Assembly: GCF_030056575.1 (NCBI RefSeq)
Contig: NZ_JASHHX010000001.1
Location: 490,982 to 554,981 of the forward strand
Direction of reading: 5' to 3'
Length of the DNA: 64,000 nt
Source: Rhodoblastus sp. 17X3
GTDB taxonomy: Bacteria > Pseudomonadota > Alphaproteobacteria > Rhizobiales > Beijerinckiaceae
Part shown: piece by piece, positions 1 to 8,472 of the stretch
Layout of the letters: every line of letters starts with the position of its first letter
Position numbering within the stretch: the stretch's first letter is position 1
Notes under the pieces: generated by a model
Seen by the model: only the letters and a program-made list of their open reading frames with translations
Told to the model about the DNA's origin: nothing
Database searches by the model: none
Made by a program: the position numbers and the translations under genes

Positions 1-962
1 ACGCGACGTTCGCGGACAATGTCTTTTTCACCAATTCCGGCGCGGAGGCGCTGGAATTGACGATCAAGATGGCGCGCAAGTGGAATTCGGCCAATGGCGC
101 GCCGGAGCGGTTCCACATCATCACCTTCGAGGGCGCCTTCCATGGCCGCACGCTCGCGACCATAGCCGCCGGCGGCAACGCCAAATATCTCGACGGCTTC
201 GGACCCAAAATGCCGGGCTTTGACCAAGTGCCGTTCGGCGATCTCGAAGCGGTCAAAGCGGCGATCGGCCCGCAGACCGGCGCCATTCTGGTCGAGCCGA
301 TCCAGGGCGAGGGCGGCATTCGCGTCGGCGCGCCGGAGTTCATCCGCGGCCTGCGCGCCCTCTGCGACGAGCACAAGCTGCTGCTGTGCTTTGACGAAGT
401 GCAATGCGGCATGGGCCGCACAGGCAAATTCTTTGCCTATGAGCGTTATGGAGTCGCGCCGGATATTCTGGCGTCGGCCAAGGGCATCGGCGGCGGCTTC
501 CCGCTCGGCGCCGTGCTGTCGACCGCCGAAGCCGGCAAGGGCATGGGGCTCGGCACCCATGGCACCACCTATGGCGGCAATCCGCTCGCCATGGCCTGCG
601 GCAACGCCGTGCTCGACATTCTGCTTGCGCCGGGCTTCCTCGACGATGTCGCGCGCAAGGGCCTGCTGCTGCGGCAGAGCCTGGCGGGGCTGGCGGCGGA
701 ACATCCCGACGTTATCGCGGAAATTCGCGGCGAGGGCCTGATGCAGGGGATCAAATTGCGCGTGCCCAACGCGGATTTCGCTTCCGCTGCGCGGGCCGAA
801 AAACTCATCGTCATTCCGGCGGCGGACAATGTCGTGCGCATCATTCCGCCGCTGATCGTTTCCGAGGACGAAATCCGCGAGGGCGTGCGCCGTCTTGGCG
901 CGGCCTGCGCCCATTTTGAAGTTGCGGCGACGCCAAAGGGAAAGCTGGGAGCCGATTCATGA
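1..962 (+). CDS. argD: Acetylornithine aminotransferase, 5' end cut by window edge
   Basis: PLP-dependent class III aminotransferase that makes N-acetylornithine in arginine biosynthesis. The reading frame is open from the first bases of the window (the NSGAEA motif of the family is read before any start codon), so the true start lies outside. Visible motifs are [13 protein letters not shown] (PLP-ring Asp region), the Schiff-base lysine in [13 protein letters not shown] (codon near base 480) and the [11 protein letters not shown] segment, all intact. The stop codon overlaps the ATG of argF (ATGA), so the two are translationally coupled. A succinyldiaminopimelate role is also possible in this family, but the argF neighbour favours arginine synthesis. 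Confidence 0.93.
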   Translation, partial: ATFADNVFFTNSGAEALELTIKMARKWNSANGAPERFHIITFEGAFHGRTLATIAAGGNAKYLDGFGPKMPGFDQVPFGDLEAVKAAIGPQTGAILVEPIQGEGGIRVGAPEFIRGLRALCDEHKLLLCFDEVQCGMGRTGKFFAYERYGVAPDILASAKGIGGGFPLGAVLSTAEAGKGMGLGTHGTTYGGNPLAMACGNAVLDILLAPGFLDDVARKGLLLRQSLAGLAAEHPDVIAEIRGEGLMQGIKLRVPNADFASAARAEKLIVIPAADNVVRIIPPLIVSEDEIREGVRRLGAACAHFEVAATPKGKLGADS

Positions 963-1903
963 AATTGCCGCCGATCGATCCGGCGCGTCGTTGTTTTCTC
1001 GACATTGCGGATTTCCCGCTCGACGATTTGCGCAACATTCTCGACCGCGCCGCCGACATCAAGAGCCGCCGCCGGAAAGGCCGTCCCTCGCCTGACCAGC
1101 CGCTCGCCGGCCGCACGCTCGCGATGATCTTCGACAAGCCCTCGACCCGCACCCGCGTCTCCTTCGACGTCGGCATGCGCGAACTCGGCGGCGAGACCTT
1201 GATGCTGACCGGCGCGGAAATGCAGCTCGGCCGCGGCGAGACCATCGCCGACACCGCGCGCGTGCTGTCGCGTTTCGTCGACGCCATCATGATCCGCATC
1301 CTCGGCCATGAACATCTGCTGGAAATGGCCGCCTACGCCAGCGTGCCGGTCATCAACGGGCTGACCAAGCGCACCCATCCCTGCCAGGTCATGGCGGATA
1401 TCCTCACCTATGAGGAGCATCGCGGCGACATCGCGGGCGCGCGCGTCGCCTGGATCGGCGATTGCTGCAATGTGCTGACGAGCTGGGTTCACGCCGCCGC
1501 GAAATTCGGCTTCACGCTCGATATCGCCTCGCCGGAAGATCTGGCGCCGCGTCCGGAGCTCATCGCCTGGGCGCGCGCCCAGGGCGGCGTGGTCAATGTC
1601 ATGCGCGATCCCTATGAGGCCGTGCAGGACGCCGATTGCGTGCTGACCGATTGCTGGGTCTCGATGGGCGACAAGGACGAAAAACTGCGCCATTCGCTGC
1701 TCGCGCCCTATCAGGTCAACGCCAAGCTGATGCGCCACGCGGCCAAGGACGCCGTGTTCATGCACTGCTTGCCGGCCCATCGCGGCGAGGAGGTCACCGA
1801 CGAGGTGATCGACGGGCCGCAATCTTTGGTGTTCGACGAGGCGGAAAACCGGCTGCACGCGCAAAAGGGCGTGCTCGCCTGGTGCCTGGAGGGAAATGAG
1901 TGA
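959..1903 (+). CDS. argF: Ornithine carbamoyltransferase
   Basis: Converts ornithine and carbamoyl phosphate to citrulline in the cytoplasm. The 314-residue length is normal. The carbamoyl-phosphate motif STRTR (in [11 protein letters not shown]), the HPCQ motif (THPCQVM) and the ornithine-side [11 protein letters not shown] motif with its catalytic Cys are all present. The start ATG overlaps the argD stop by 4 bases, and its own TGA overlaps the GTG of hslO, giving a tight argD-argF-hslO operon, an arrangement common in Rhizobiales. Confidence 0.96.
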   Translation: MKLPPIDPARRCFLDIADFPLDDLRNILDRAADIKSRRRKGRPSPDQPLAGRTLAMIFDKPSTRTRVSFDVGMRELGGETLMLTGAEMQLGRGETIADTARVLSRFVDAIMIRILGHEHLLEMAAYASVPVINGLTKRTHPCQVMADILTYEEHRGDIAGARVAWIGDCCNVLTSWVHAAAKFGFTLDIASPEDLAPRPELIAWARAQGGVVNVMRDPYEAVQDADCVLTDCWVSMGDKDEKLRHSLLAPYQVNAKLMRHAAKDAVFMHCLPAHRGEEVTDEVIDGPQSLVFDEAENRLHAQKGVLAWCLEGNE

Positions 1904-2889
1904 CAACCGGTTCCGGTTCGCGCTTTTCCGCCGATTTTCCCTTCGCGGCCGCGGGGCAGGACGATTGCGTGCTGCCATTCGCGGTCGAGCCGCTCGACTT
2001 GCGCGGCCGCATCGCCCGGCTTGGCCCGGCGCTGGACGCCATCCTGACCCGTCACGGCTATCCCGATCCTGTCGCGCGTCTGCTCGCCGAAGCCGCCGCG
2101 TTGACCGTCCTGCTCGGCACGGCCCTGAAATCCGAGGGCCGCTTCCAGTTGCAGACCCGCACCGACGGCATTGTCGACATGCTGGTGGTCGATTTCGACG
2201 CGCCGGACCGGTTGCGCGCCTTCGCCCGTTACGACGCGGCGCGGCTCCCGCAGCAGGGGGGCGTCGCGCCGGAGGCTTTGCTCGGGCGCGGCCATCTCGC
2301 CTTCACCATCGAACAGGGCTCCGAGGCCTCGCGCTATCAGGGCGTGGCGCCGATCGAGTCCGGCTCGCTGGAACAGGCCGCCCGGGTCTATTTCCAGCAA
2401 TCGGAACAGATTCCGACCTTCATCCGCCTTGCGGCGGGACAGGTCGTGACGTCCTCGGGCGCGAGTTGGCGCGCCGGCGGCCTGCTCGCGCAATTCCTGC
2501 CCCATTCCGAGGAGCGCCGCCGCCAGGCCGATTTCCCGCCCGGCGACGCGCCGGAAGGCCATGCCGGGCATGAATGGAGCGAGGACGAGGCGTGGACCGA
2601 GGCGAAAGCCTTGGCGGCCACGGTCGAGGATCACGAATTGCTCGATCCGGCCTTGCCAAGCGAGGACCTTGCCTATCGCCTGTTCCACGAACGCGGGGTG
2701 ATGGCCTTCCCGGTCCAGACCCTGCGCGACGCCTGCCGCTGCTCCAATGAGCGCGTCGAGGACATGCTGCGCAGCTTCTCGCAGCAGGAGCGCGACGACA
2801 TGGTCGGCGACGATGGCGCGATCAGCGTGACCTGCGAGTTCTGCTCGACGCTGCGCCGCTACGATCCGGGCGATTTCCGCCAGGATTGA
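1900..2889 (+). CDS. hslO: Redox-regulated chaperone Hsp33
   Basis: Holdase chaperone activated by oxidation through a C-terminal zinc switch. The four zinc cysteines are seen as CxC (about residues 279 and 281) and CxxC (about 312 and 315), with the usual spacing of about 30 residues. At 329 residues it is slightly longer than E. coli Hsp33. The GTG start at 1900 sits in a GTGA overlap with the argF stop, which supports this start. Expressed from the arg operon by position; no separate promoter was identified. Confidence 0.93.
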   Translation: MTTGSGSRFSADFPFAAAGQDDCVLPFAVEPLDLRGRIARLGPALDAILTRHGYPDPVARLLAEAAALTVLLGTALKSEGRFQLQTRTDGIVDMLVVDFDAPDRLRAFARYDAARLPQQGGVAPEALLGRGHLAFTIEQGSEASRYQGVAPIESGSLEQAARVYFQQSEQIPTFIRLAAGQVVTSSGASWRAGGLLAQFLPHSEERRRQADFPPGDAPEGHAGHEWSEDEAWTEAKALAATVEDHELLDPALPSEDLAYRLFHERGVMAFPVQTLRDACRCSNERVEDMLRSFSQQERDDMVGDDGAISVTCEFCSTLRRYDPGDFRQD

Positions 2890-3052
2890 TTTGCGCGCCC
2901 TGTCGCAGAGGGCGTGAAAGCAACTCTTTTCCCTCTCGGGCGTTTCTTGAACGGGACAGTGCGCGACGCGCGCCGTCCAGTTTGGCCTTCGTTGTCCGGC
3001 GGGCCAGAGATGCCCCTCCGAGCGATGGCGGGCATCCGGGAGGAGAAGAAAA

Positions 3053-3400
3053 ATGTTGCGGAAATTGCTCTTCGCTTTTGCGTTCGTCTGTGCCGGGCTG
3101 CTCGCCGCGCCGACCGAATCCCTGGCCTTTCGCGGCGGCGGCCACGGCGGCTATCACGGCGGCGGCCGCGGCTTCCACGGCGGCTATCATGGCGGCTACC
3201 GCGGAGGTTATCGCGGCGGTTATCGCGGCGCCTATCGTGCTGGGTATCGGGGCGGCTATCGTCGCGGCTATTACGGCGGCGGCTATCGTCGGGGCTATTA
3301 TGGCGGCGCCTACTACCGCCCCGGCTTTTACGGCGCAGGTTATGGCGCGTGCTGGCGCTGGAGCCCGTACCTGGGGCGCCGAGTGTGGATCTGCAATTAA
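3053..3400 (+). CDS. Secreted Gly/Tyr/Arg-rich repeat protein
   Basis: Protein of 115 residues with a clear signal peptide (LLFAFAFVCAGLLAAP, cleavage probably near residue 24) and then about 13 short repeats of the type GGYRGG/GGYHGG, ending in a Trp-rich segment with two Cys (CWRWSPYLGRRVWICN). Such low-complexity exported proteins are frequent in Rhizobiales and have no known function. A strong Shine-Dalgarno (GGAGGAGAAG) precedes the ATG. It stands alone between hslO and queD, and the 160 bases upstream hold no other gene. The terminal Cys pair may form a disulfide (inference). Confidence 0.75.
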   Translation: MLRKLLFAFAFVCAGLLAAPTESLAFRGGGHGGYHGGGRGFHGGYHGGYRGGYRGGYRGAYRAGYRGGYRRGYYGGGYRRGYYGGAYYRPGFYGAGYGACWRWSPYLGRRVWICN

Positions 3401-3449
3401 GGGCGCAGCCTGAAAGGGACGGGCGCGCCCGTCCCATTCTCCCGGCGCC

Positions 3450-3812
3450 TCAGCCGCAATATTCGGCCCAGCACATCGGCGTCTCGAACACCTTCACGGA
3501 GTCGAGCTGCCCCAGTTCCGGCTTGACGCGATCGAAGATCCAGACGGCGATATTCTCGGCGGTCGGATTTTCGAGGCCTTCGATCTCGTTGAGCAAATGA
3601 TGATCGAGCCGCGCCAGCAGCGGCTGGAAGACTTTTTCCACGTCGAAGAAATCGACGACGAAGCCGGTATAGGCGTCCACCTCGCCCGCGAGCCGCAGCT
3701 CGACGCGATAGGAATGGCCGTGCAGCCGCCGGCACCGGTGGGTTTCCGGCACATGGGGCAAATGATGCGCTGCCTCGAAGGTGAAGGCCTGGGTGATCGT
3801 CATCGCTGGCAT
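3450..3812 (-). CDS. queD: 6-carboxytetrahydropterin synthase (QueD/PTPS family)
   Basis: Zinc enzyme of the PTPS fold, 120 residues, that converts dihydroneopterin triphosphate to 6-carboxytetrahydropterin in queuosine/7-deazaguanine synthesis. Zinc histidines are seen in EAAHHLP and HGHSY, and the catalytic Cys in the HRCRRLHGHSY context. The Asp-His pair (LDHHLLNEI) and the terminal Glu region (KVFETP) are present. Alternative starts are residues 1 and 4; neither has a strong ribosome site. It lies near folB and an SDR, two other pterin-linked genes, but is separated from them by a 104-base gap with repeats. Confidence 0.88.
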   Translation of the reverse strand: MPAMTITQAFTFEAAHHLPHVPETHRCRRLHGHSYRVELRLAGEVDAYTGFVVDFFDVEKVFQPLLARLDHHLLNEIEGLENPTAENIAVWIFDRVKPELGQLDSVKVFETPMCWAEYCG

Positions 3813-3858
3813 GGCGGGTTCTTAGCGTCCTTCGTCCTGTAACAAAAGCCGAAAATCT

Positions 3859-3904
3859 TTCGAAAACCGAGATCGCGCGTGCGCGATCATTCGAAAGCCG
3901 AGAT
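3859..3904. repeat. Two 15-base direct repeats around a palindrome
   Basis: TTCGAAAACCGAGAT (3859-3873) and TTCGAAAGCCGAGAT (3890-3904) differ at one base. Between and overlapping them is the palindrome GATCGCGCGTGCGCGATC (3871-3888). They lie between the SDR stop and the queD start, both on the minus strand, so they could be a queD operator or a structured 3' end of the SDR mRNA. Confidence 0.5.
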
Positions 3905-3916
3905 GGTCCGCCGCCT

Positions 3917-4663
3917 TCACTCGAAGGCGATGTCGCGGCTGCGCGGCGTGAGATGTTCGCCGCCGTCGATCGGCAGCATCTGGCCGGGCATGTCAGGACA
4001 ACCGAGGTAGAAATGGATCGCCGCGCAGATGTCGTCCGCCGGCGTAGCGCGACCGGTCGGGATTTTGCAGGCGTCGAGGGAAAAGCGCTGCTCCGTCTGC
4101 GGGCCGGAGGGGAACATCAGGCCGGGCAGCAGGCCGAACACGCGAACGTCCGTGCGCCCGGCCCTTTGCCAGAGCTCGGTCATGGCCAGCAGCGCGGCCT
4201 TGCCCAGGGTGTAGGAGAAATAGTCCGGGTTCGGATTGATCAGCTTCTGGTCGAGGATATTGAAGACCGTCAGCAAGGCGTCCGCCTGCTTGGCCTGGGC
4301 CGCGGCCTCGACGATGCGGAAGGGCGCCTCGGCATGGACGGCGAAACTCGTCGCGAGCACGGCGGGATCGCCGCGTCCGGGAAAATCATGCTCGAAATTC
4401 GAAGCGTTGTTCACGACGACGTCCGGCGCGCCGAACCGTTCGATCAGCGTCTCGCAGAACCGCGCGGTGGCCTCGCGCTCCGCGAAATCCGCGATCAGGA
4501 CCTCGGCTGTCGCGCCCTCGCGCGTCAGGCTTGCGGCGAGTTCGTGCGCGGCTTCGCGCGAACGGTTGGCATGCAGGATCACGCGATAGTTCTCGCGGGC
4601 GAAGGAGCGCGCGAGCGGGGCGCCGAGCCGGCTGGTCGCTCCCGTGACCAGCGCGCACTTCAC
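3917..4663 (-). CDS. SDR family oxidoreductase, possibly a FolM-like pterin reductase
   Basis: Short-chain dehydrogenase of 248 residues. The N-terminal NAD(P) motif is TGATSRLG (TGxxxxxG), the NNAS structural motif is present, and the catalytic Tyr/Lys are in YTLGK of YFSYTLGKAAL. The HANRSR segment after beta-2 carries Arg residues that suit NADPH. The ATG overlaps the folB stop by 4 bases. In some proteobacteria, SDRs next to folB/folX are dihydromonapterin reductases (FolM), so a pterin substrate is a reasonable inference but is not shown by the sequence alone. Confidence 0.82.
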   Translation of the reverse strand: MKCALVTGATSRLGAPLARSFARENYRVILHANRSREAAHELAASLTREGATAEVLIADFAEREATARFCETLIERFGAPDVVVNNASNFEHDFPGRGDPAVLATSFAVHAEAPFRIVEAAAQAKQADALLTVFNILDQKLINPNPDYFSYTLGKAALLAMTELWQRAGRTDVRVFGLLPGLMFPSGPQTEQRFSLDACKIPTGRATPADDICAAIHFYLGCPDMPGQMLPIDGGEHLTPRSRDIAFE

Positions 4664-5058
4664 TGGCCGGCGCTCCAGCGCGTCCGGGTGCGGAACAGGT
4701 CGATGCCGGCGCCGCGCGTTTCGTTGTAGATGTCCGGTTTACGGATCGACAGCGCGCAGGCGACCACGCGCTCGTCGGTGAAGCAGGACTCGACGATCCG
4801 GTCCGCGACGCTCTCGACGAGATCGATATGACCCTCGCTCTCCAGCGCGCGGATGCGTTCGCGAACGACGTCGTAATCGATGATCGGGGCGTCGGCGGCG
4901 CGCGGGGTGGAGAGCGGCGCATAGAGCCGGACCGAGATCATCAGGCGGGTCGGGCGCTCCGGATGGCGCTCCCAGGGATGCAGGCCGCACGAGACGTTGA
5001 CGCAGACGTCGTCGAGCGCCACGACGATATGGTCGTCACCGGAAAACAGGTCCTTCAT
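4660..5058 (-). CDS. folB: Dihydroneopterin aldolase family protein
   Basis: Protein of 132 residues of the FolB/T-fold family. Three residues matching the E. coli FolB active site are present: the Glu in HPWERH, the Tyr in IDYDVV and the Lys in IRKPDIY. The family cleaves or epimerises dihydroneopterin in folate synthesis. It is coupled by a 4-base ATGA overlap to the downstream SDR gene. A few residues longer than E. coli FolB. FolX-type epimerase activity cannot be excluded. Confidence 0.85.
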   Translation of the reverse strand: MKDLFSGDDHIVVALDDVCVNVSCGLHPWERHPERPTRLMISVRLYAPLSTPRAADAPIIDYDVVRERIRALESEGHIDLVESVADRIVESCFTDERVVACALSIRKPDIYNETRGAGIDLFRTRTRWSAGQ

Positions 5059-5116
5059 TCGCTCCGCCTCGCTGGTTTGCGCCCTCTCATAGAGGCTGAA
5101 ATCCGGCGGCGCAATG

Positions 5117-5148
5117 AAAAGGCCGCCGGATCGCGCCAGCGGCCTTTT
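5117..5148 (-). terminator. Rho-independent terminator of the cytochrome c gene
   Basis: Perfect inverted repeat AAAAGGCCGC / GCGGCCTTTT separated by 12 bases, located 25 bases after the cytochrome stop on the minus strand. The T-rich end follows the stem in that direction. Confidence 0.75.
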
Positions 5149-5172
5149 GCAGCAGGTCTCGCGCGCGAAGCC

Positions 5173-5586
5173 TTATTTGGTTTCGTGCATCGCGCCGCTG
5201 GTGTCGAACTGGGCGATATAGGCGATCACATTGGCGATGTCCTGGTCGCCCTTCAGACCGGTGAAGGTCATGTAGGTCGCTGGCACGTCGTGCTGCGGCT
5301 GCTTGAGATAGGAGGTCAGGGTGGCGACGTCCCAAACCTTGCCGGAATGCTTGTTGGCTTCCGAATAATTATAGCCGGGCACCGTGCCGGCGGGACGGCC
5401 GATCAGGCCGTTCAGGACGGGGCCGTAGAAATTGGTCGCGCCCTTGCCGATGTGATGGCACTGGCGGCATTTGTTGAAGACGATTTCGCCCGCCTTGGGG
5501 TCGCCCTTGATCTCTTCGGCGGCCTGCGCGCCAATCGCCAGACCGGCGAACAGGGCGGCGGAAAGAATGAGAACCTTGGCTTGCAT
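5173..5586 (-). CDS. Periplasmic class I cytochrome c (cytochrome c2-like)
   Basis: A 137-residue protein with a signal peptide (MQAKVLILSAALFAGLAIGAQ) and one haem site, CRQCHH (CxxCH). The Met axial ligand is probably in YMTFTGLKGDQD, the usual end motif of cytochrome c2/c550 proteins. The frame could be extended upstream by 22 codons, but the ATG at 5586 is preceded by AGAGG and gives a good signal peptide. It lies at the edge of the PQQ/xox island, so it may carry electrons from the alcohol oxidation chain to the oxidase, though it is not the dedicated XoxG. Confidence 0.88.
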   Translation of the reverse strand: MQAKVLILSAALFAGLAIGAQAAEEIKGDPKAGEIVFNKCRQCHHIGKGATNFYGPVLNGLIGRPAGTVPGYNYSEANKHSGKVWDVATLTSYLKQPQHDVPATYMTFTGLKGDQDIANVIAYIAQFDTSGAMHETK

Positions 5587-5745
5587 AACCTCTTGCTCCG
5601 CTTGCGGTGGATCGACCTCGCAGCGTTCCATGCGCTCCGACGGACCCAACATATTTGTTATCTTGGAATCATGGTCGTTGCGACATGATGCAACTCAATT
5701 AAATCACCTCAACAGCCCCAGTTCTCCCGTTATAAAGTCCTATTT

Positions 5746-7071
5746 TCAATTCAGGAGGAAGGACAGCAGCGAGCGAAGCTCGGCGGGGCGGACAGGCTTG
5801 TGCAACATTTCGAGCTTGTTGCGGCGCGCTTCGTCCTCGGCGCGCGACGAATGGTCGGCCGTCACGAGAAGCGCGGGGGCGTCCTTGCCGCAGGCGCGAC
5901 GTACGGCCTGGATCGCCTGAGGCCCGAGTTCGCCGTTGTTGAGATGCAGGTCGGCGATGATGATCTGCGGCGGATTGGCCAGCGCGCGCAATTTCTCCAC
6001 CGCCTCGGCCCCGGAGGTCGCCACCGCGACGTCGCAGCCCCATCGCTCCAGCAGCAGGATCATCGCCTCGCTGACCGCGGGCTCGTTCTCGATCAGCAGG
6101 ATCTTCGCGCCGGCGATCCGGTTGGGAAAGGCGCGGAACTGCGGGGCCGGGACAGGCGGCGGCGGCGCTTCGCTGCTGAGCGGAATGAGGACCGAAAAAG
6201 TCGAGCCGCGTCCGACACGCGAAGCCAGCGAAACCGGATGGCCCAGCACATGGGCGAAGCGTCGCACGATGGCGAGCCCGAGGCCGAAGCCGGTCTGGCC
6301 CGGTATGTCGCTGTGCGCGCGTTGGAATTCCTGGAAAATCGCCTCGCGCCGGTCGTCCGGAATGCCGGGACCGGTGTCGCAGACCTGCACCAGGACATTG
6401 TCGCCGCGCCGGCGCACACCGACCAGAACGCCGCCATGCGCGGTGTAGCGCAGGGCGTTGGCGAGCAGATTCTGCAAAATGCGGCGCAGCATGGACGGAT
6501 CGGAGCGCACGGTGCGGCGGGTGGCGAAAATGCGCAGCTTCAGCCCGCGCTTCTGTGCGAAATGATCGAATTCGCGCGCCAGCGGCTCCATCACGTCGTT
6601 AAGCTCGAAGCTGCGGAATTCCGGCTGCATCACGCCGGCGTCGAGCTTCGACAGGTCGAGCAGCGTCCGGATCAGGTCCTCCAGCGTCATCAGGCAGCGG
6701 TCGACCTGTTCGGTCAGCACGCCGCCCTCTGTTCCGGTCTGCAATTCACTGAGCGCCGAAAGCGCAAGCCGGGCGGCGTTCAAGGGCTGGAGCAGGTCGT
6801 GTCCGACAGATGTGACGAAGGTCGTCTTCAGCGAACTCGCCGCTTCGGCCTGTCGCTTGGCCTTTTCGATCGAGCGCATCGCCTGCTGCAGTTCCTGCGT
6901 GCGGCGACGCACCTGATGGTCGAGCGCGATGGCCGTCTCAAACAGCGAAAAGGCGTTGAACTGGCTGTCCACGGACCGTTCCACGCGCGACATCAGCGCG
7001 CGGTTGATCTTTTCCAGCTTCTCGATCTGGCGCTTGAGATCGTCGGTGTTTTCGCTCGCGTAAAGGGTCAT
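5746..7071 (-). CDS. Hybrid histidine kinase with C-terminal receiver (NahK/ErcS'-like)
   Basis: Soluble 441-residue kinase without membrane segments. An N-terminal coiled coil (about residues 8-80) leads to an H box SVGHDLLQPLNAARL (His91), then an HATPase domain with the N, G1 and G2 boxes (NLLANALRYT, DTGPGIP, GFGLGLAIV), and a receiver domain from about residue 322 with Asp374 and the HKPVRP lysine. The H-box sequence HDLLQPL is typical of the Pseudomonas NahK/ErcS' group. Its ATG overlaps the stop of the upstream FIST gene by 4 bases, so the two form one operon, as nosP-nahK do in Pseudomonas aeruginosa. No PAS domain is seen, unlike many members; input is probably supplied by the FIST protein. 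Confidence 0.9.
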   Translation of the reverse strand: MTLYASENTDDLKRQIEKLEKINRALMSRVERSVDSQFNAFSLFETAIALDHQVRRRTQELQQAMRSIEKAKRQAEAASSLKTTFVTSVGHDLLQPLNAARLALSALSELQTGTEGGVLTEQVDRCLMTLEDLIRTLLDLSKLDAGVMQPEFRSFELNDVMEPLAREFDHFAQKRGLKLRIFATRRTVRSDPSMLRRILQNLLANALRYTAHGGVLVGVRRRGDNVLVQVCDTGPGIPDDRREAIFQEFQRAHSDIPGQTGFGLGLAIVRRFAHVLGHPVSLASRVGRGSTFSVLIPLSSEAPPPPVPAPQFRAFPNRIAGAKILLIENEPAVSEAMILLLERWGCDVAVATSGAEAVEKLRALANPPQIIIADLHLNNGELGPQAIQAVRRACGKDAPALLVTADHSSRAEDEARRNKLEMLHKPVRPAELRSLLSFLLN

Positions 7072-8291
7072 GCCGGCTGTTTTTGGTCATCGCTGCGATA
7101 GCCGAAGGCTACGCCCGTGAAGGTCTGGTTGACATGCATGGAGCGATATTGCTCGCCATAGGTGTTGAAGCCAACCACCCGATGCTGGCGATAAAGCTCG
7201 GACAGGCGGTGGGCGATCTGGTTGCGCTCGGCGCCCAGCCGCCTAAGCACGCAGTCGAAGCCGATATAGAGCGAGACCGGGCCGAGTTCGGACTCCATGC
7301 GCTCGAAGGTCGCCAGCGTGCTTTCATAGGGGTCGAGCGATTTGGCGACGGTCAGCACCAGTCCCTCGTCGATGGCGCAGAAAAAGCTGAGCGAGCCGTC
7401 CGCATTCACCTTCTGGATCGAGCGCGCATAATATTGGCCTCCGACGCCCACCAGCACCGGATGGGAGGCGAAGGACGAGGCGTCGAGCGAGCTTTCGACC
7501 AGCCCGACCTGATGCGCATATTCCTGCGCCGCCGGCTCCGCGTTCAGCTCCCGCACGACGCGCAACTCGGTGTCGGCGTCGGTGACGACCATCTTGAGCG
7601 ATGTCGGCTCGAAATAATCGCATTTGAAGGTCGTGAACGGGATGTCGGTGTGGAACAGCAGCAGGAGCGCGGCGTCGCGGTAGATGGCGCTGTCGCGGAT
7701 CATCCAGGTCTTCTCGAACGTCATGCTGTCGCCGGCGGAGCCGCCGACGACGGGGATGTCATCAAGCGCCGAATAGAGCGCCGAGATCACCGCCTCCTCG
7801 CGCCGGCACATGCCGTCGATCAGCAGCAGGCCAAAGCAGCGGTCGGTTTCGCCTTCCGGGATGCGCGCGGCCAACGCCGCGCGCGCATCGGCGATGGAGG
7901 CGCGCCCCTCTTCGACGCCGAAATGCGACAGGTCCTCCATCATTTGGGCTTCAAGCGTGAAATTGCTGCGCAGGAAGCCGATCGCGACGATGGAATGGGA
8001 GGCCCAGCCGGAAAGCGTCAGTTCGCCCGCCGTGGTGCAGCCGAAGATCGGCGTTCCGGGAAGGAGCGAATGGATTTCGGAAGCGAAAGCGGCGGTGTCG
8101 TAGCTGGCGCAAACGAAACAGACCAGTCCGACCAGCGCTTCCTCGGGCCGGTCGCCGGTCGTGGCCAGCTGGCCGGAAATCGCCGCGGCAATCTCGCGCG
8201 CCGCGCCTTCGGCGCTCTCCGCGCTGGTGGAAGCGACGACGACGCCCTCCAGGCTGTCGACGCGCATCTCGCCTGTCTGCAACGGTTCCAT
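7068..8291 (-). CDS. FIST N/C domain sensor protein (NosP-like)
   Basis: About 407 residues with an N-terminal FIST domain (FGCTTAGELTLSGW, IVAIGFL) and a C-terminal FIST_C domain ending in GFNTYGEQYRSMHVNQTFTGVAFG. FIST proteins are small-molecule sensors paired with signalling proteins. The Pseudomonas homologue encoded next to nahK, NosP, is reported as a haem-based NO sensor. The gene is directly upstream of, and overlaps, the hybrid kinase gene. Start is uncertain: the frame is open to 8399, but MEPLQTG (8291) or MRVDSLEG (8267) better fit the family. No signal peptide, so it is cytoplasmic. Ligand here is unknown. Confidence 0.85.
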   Translation of the reverse strand: MEPLQTGEMRVDSLEGVVVASTSAESAEGAAREIAAAISGQLATTGDRPEEALVGLVCFVCASYDTAAFASEIHSLLPGTPIFGCTTAGELTLSGWASHSIVAIGFLRSNFTLEAQMMEDLSHFGVEEGRASIADARAALAARIPEGETDRCFGLLLIDGMCRREEAVISALYSALDDIPVVGGSAGDSMTFEKTWMIRDSAIYRDAALLLLFHTDIPFTTFKCDYFEPTSLKMVVTDADTELRVVRELNAEPAAQEYAHQVGLVESSLDASSFASHPVLVGVGGQYYARSIQKVNADGSLSFFCAIDEGLVLTVAKSLDPYESTLATFERMESELGPVSLYIGFDCVLRRLGAERNQIAHRLSELYRQHRVVGFNTYGEQYRSMHVNQTFTGVAFGYRSDDQKQPA

Positions 8292-8472
8292 CCCCCGGAT
8301 TTTTTGGCGCCCGGCTTTTTTGCGGGCGCGCATTCTTCTGGTCCCCAGTCGCGCCCGTTTCGCCGCCGCTTCCGGCGCGACGCGCGAAACGCCCGTCACC
8401 CGGCGCGCAATTGGGAGAAAGTACTATAGGCGATGTCTTCCGCGTAAAACAACTTTGTTCGGGGAGAAAGAA
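8292..8472. promoter_or_regulatory. Divergent promoter region between FIST-kinase and NosR-like/ApbE operons
   Basis: This stretch of about 180 bases separates two outward-facing operons and must hold both promoters unless the FIST protein starts at its longest option. It is AT-richer near 8420-8470 than its surroundings. I see no sharp inverted repeat here. Confidence 0.45.

Noticed and set aside
3120..3350. Tandem repeats in 3.1-3.3 kb as a CRISPR or VNTR array
   Set aside because: The repeats encode GGYRGG-type peptide units in one open frame behind a signal peptide, with no spacers; they are coding low-complexity sequence.
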